DNA of 64,000 nucleotides from Desulfobacteraceae bacterium (GTDB lineage: Bacteria; Desulfobacterota; Desulfobacteria; Desulfobacterales; Desulfosalsimonadaceae). The position numbers and the translations under genes are program-made. The stretch is taken from contig JABZFM010000011.1 of assembly GCA_014237465.1 (NCBI GenBank), forward strand, positions 90,993-154,992. Reading direction: 5' to 3'. Below are positions 63,110-64,000 of the stretch, piece after piece. The notes below the pieces were generated by a model. That model did not search any database. It was not told the origin of the DNA and worked only from the letters and a program-made list of their open reading frames with translations. How positions within the stretch are numbered: the stretch's first letter is position 1; every line of letters begins with the position of its first letter.

Positions 63110-63250
63110 CGATAAGCTGACCGCTCGCTGCGCTCACTTTCGCTACGCTCATCAGCTTATCGGCGGCAGTTGCGCTTCGCTCTAACGCCCTTGATGGCTC
63201 CGCGCTTCGCGCTCCGCCTATCAAGGGCGTTAGAGCCGACTGCGCGTCTT
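63110..63250 (+). repeat. Double-palindrome repeat, copy 3 (attC-like)
   Basis: Same architecture as copies 1 and 2 with ~20 differences. In palindrome B the arms read CTCTAACGCCCTTGAT and ATCAAGGGCGTTAGAG; compared with CTCCAATGCCC/GGGCATTGGAG in copy 2 both arms changed together, so pairing is kept. The new arms match the attC cores RYYYAAC and GTTRRRY at 6 of 7 positions each. Confidence 0.85.
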
Positions 63251-63286
63251 GGTGGCTGCGCAAGCAAGCTTGCTCCACCACCTGCG

Positions 63287-63487
63287 ATGCAAAGTTTTGA
63301 AATTGATAAAACATGCTGTGAAACGCAGAAATTAAATTTTAACCACAATGTCAACCAAACAGATATCACTCAAAAACTTGTTCTTGATGAAAGGGAATGT
63401 GACGTGATGGTCGCTACATATCCATGTACCAAATATAGCACCATAGCCGATATTCATGCCACGAAAAGTAGGGACGTCCTTAAATAA
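63287..63487 (+). pseudogene. Internal fragment of a DNA cytosine-5 methyltransferase
   Basis: A 66-codon ORF with FEIDKTCCETQKLNFN and DVMVATYPCTKYSTIAD. VATYPCTKYS is motif IV with the catalytic Cys of C5 methyltransferases, and the EIDKTCCETQKLNFN segment lies where motifs II-III are expected. Motif I (SAM site) and everything after motif IV are missing, so the gene is dead. Its frame also runs open into repeat copy 3. It probably derives from a restriction-modification or solitary methylase cassette. Confidence 0.6.
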
Positions 63488-63502
63488 TTAAATAACTTGA
63501 CG

Positions 63503-63720
63503 CAAACAGTCATTCCTGATGATCAGCAGATATGGCTCGCCAATCACGAATAGACGCTCCGGGTGTATTGCATCATGTGATCATTCGGGGAATAGAACGT
63601 AAAAAGATATTCAAACAGTCATTCCTGATAATCAGCAGGTATGGCTCACCAATCACGAATAGACGCTCCGGGTGTATTGCATCATGTGATCATTCGGGGA
63701 ATAGAACGTAAGAAGATATT
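63503..63720. repeat. 109-bp tandem duplication at the RAYT 5' end
   Basis: Units 63503-63611 and 63612-63720 are 96 percent identical (4 differences in 109). Each contains the ATG of the transposase gene. As 109 is not a multiple of 3, reading from the first ATG (63532) hits a stop after 51 codons, leaving the second ATG (63641) as the working start. Confidence 0.95.
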
Positions 63721-64000
63721 CAGGGATGAGACGGATCAGCATGATATCATTGACCGGCTGGCCCGCCTGGTGCCTGAGACTGAAACCCGTTGCTATGCCT
63801 GGGTGTTGATGACGAATCACGCTCATTTTCTTTTTCGCTCCGGTCCGGCCGGGCTTTCCACCCTGATGCGACGTTTGCTTACGGGTTATGCGGTCAGTTT
63901 CAATCGCCGCCACAAACGTCACGGCCAGTTATTCCAAAATCGATATAAATCTATTATCTGCCAGGAAGATGCTTACTTAAAAGAACTGGTGCGGTATATT
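63641..64000 (+). CDS. REP-associated (RAYT/Y1) transposase, truncated by the window end
   Basis: The first 120 codons of a Y1 HUH transposase: MAHQSRIDAPGVLHHVIIRG, then CYAWVLMTNHAHFLFRSGP with the HUH motif (HAH), then GYAVSFNRRHKRHGQLFQNR typical of RAYT proteins. These act on short palindromic repeats rather than on flanking DNA. The full-length gene would run about 60-200 codons further. Such a protein could mobilise the AAGGTTTGACCCCAT motif or the palindromes in this window. Confidence 0.85.
   Translation, partial: MAHQSRIDAPGVLHHVIIRGIERKKIFRDETDQHDIIDRLARLVPETETRCYAWVLMTNHAHFLFRSGPAGLSTLMRRLLTGYAVSFNRRHKRHGQLFQNRYKSIICQEDAYLKELVRYI

Noticed and set aside
60628..63250. The double-palindrome repeats as BIME-like elements moved by the nearby RAYT
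   Set aside because: Possible, since two palindromes in tandem resemble REPIN pairs, but the integrase, fixed orientation, position before each ORF and GTTATATG-type end fit integron sites better. Kept as an alternative, not adopted.

Overview
The window reads as part of the chromosome of a Gram-negative, probably anaerobic bacterium, most likely a member of the Desulfobacterota (Desulfobacteraceae-like). The hints are a two-gene SufC-SufB iron-sulfur system, the selenium-associated pair YedF plus LysR, DUF3783 and DUF6765 proteins, a CoA-disulfide reductase with a rhodanese tail, an outer-membrane TolC protein, and many dispersed palindromic repeats. No sulfate-reduction gene is present, so the assignment is an inference. 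Base composition is moderate, with AT-rich gaps between genes.

Positions 1-22,000 are mostly housekeeping genes on the minus strand: a sigma-54 activator, a nitroreductase, ispD, sufC-sufB with an HPr-domain protein, RNase P RNA (rnpB), a COG1579 zinc-ribbon protein, a Nif3-like protein, a CAU-anticodon tRNA, rpoD, dnaG, hisA, hisB, tRNA-Ala(CGC), a frameshifted TIGR02757 gene, a YgaP-like protein, a TIGR01777 epimerase, a thioredoxin remnant, a ZIP transporter, the CoA-disulfide reductase and a MaoC-like protein. Positions 21,000-38,000 are more mixed: a DNPH1-like protein, a CBS/DUF21 membrane protein, an AAA_14/DUF4143 ATPase, a histidine kinase with its receiver, a nucleotidyltransferase-exonuclease fusion, a GPH-type sugar symporter, two cassette-like ORFs between inverted repeats, DUF6765, a cupin, an HD hydrolase, DUF3783, and the yedF/LysR pair. 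Then come trmJ and a heavy-metal efflux operon (small His/Cys-rich exported protein, TolC-like, His-rich adaptor, CusA/CzcA-like pump), followed by a strong terminator.

Positions 45,681-56,876 are a glycogen cluster on the plus strand: bifunctional debranching enzyme, a stand-alone CBM48 protein, alpha-glucan phosphorylase, glycogen synthase and branching enzyme. Together they cover elongation, branching, phosphorolysis and debranching. No ADP-glucose pyrophosphorylase gene lies in the window.

Positions 57,682-64,000 are the accessory end. An integron-type integrase on the minus strand faces away from a plus-strand series of ORFs separated by three copies of a ~145-bp double-palindrome repeat. 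An IS91-family element with two coupled ORFs sits between the integrase and the first repeat. The ORFs are an HNH nuclease fused to a DGQH(K/R) ParB-like domain, a small membrane protein, and an internal fragment of a cytosine methyltransferase. A REP-associated (Y1, RAYT-type) transposase with a tandem-duplicated 5' end runs off the edge. I read this as a disrupted chromosomal integron with possible defence cargo.

The most unusual signals are a ~106-nt insertion in the P3 helix of RNase P RNA that resembles a palindrome family dispersed through the window, the HNH-DGQHK cassette gene, covariation between copies of the accessory repeat, and the nucleotidyltransferase-DEDDh fusion.
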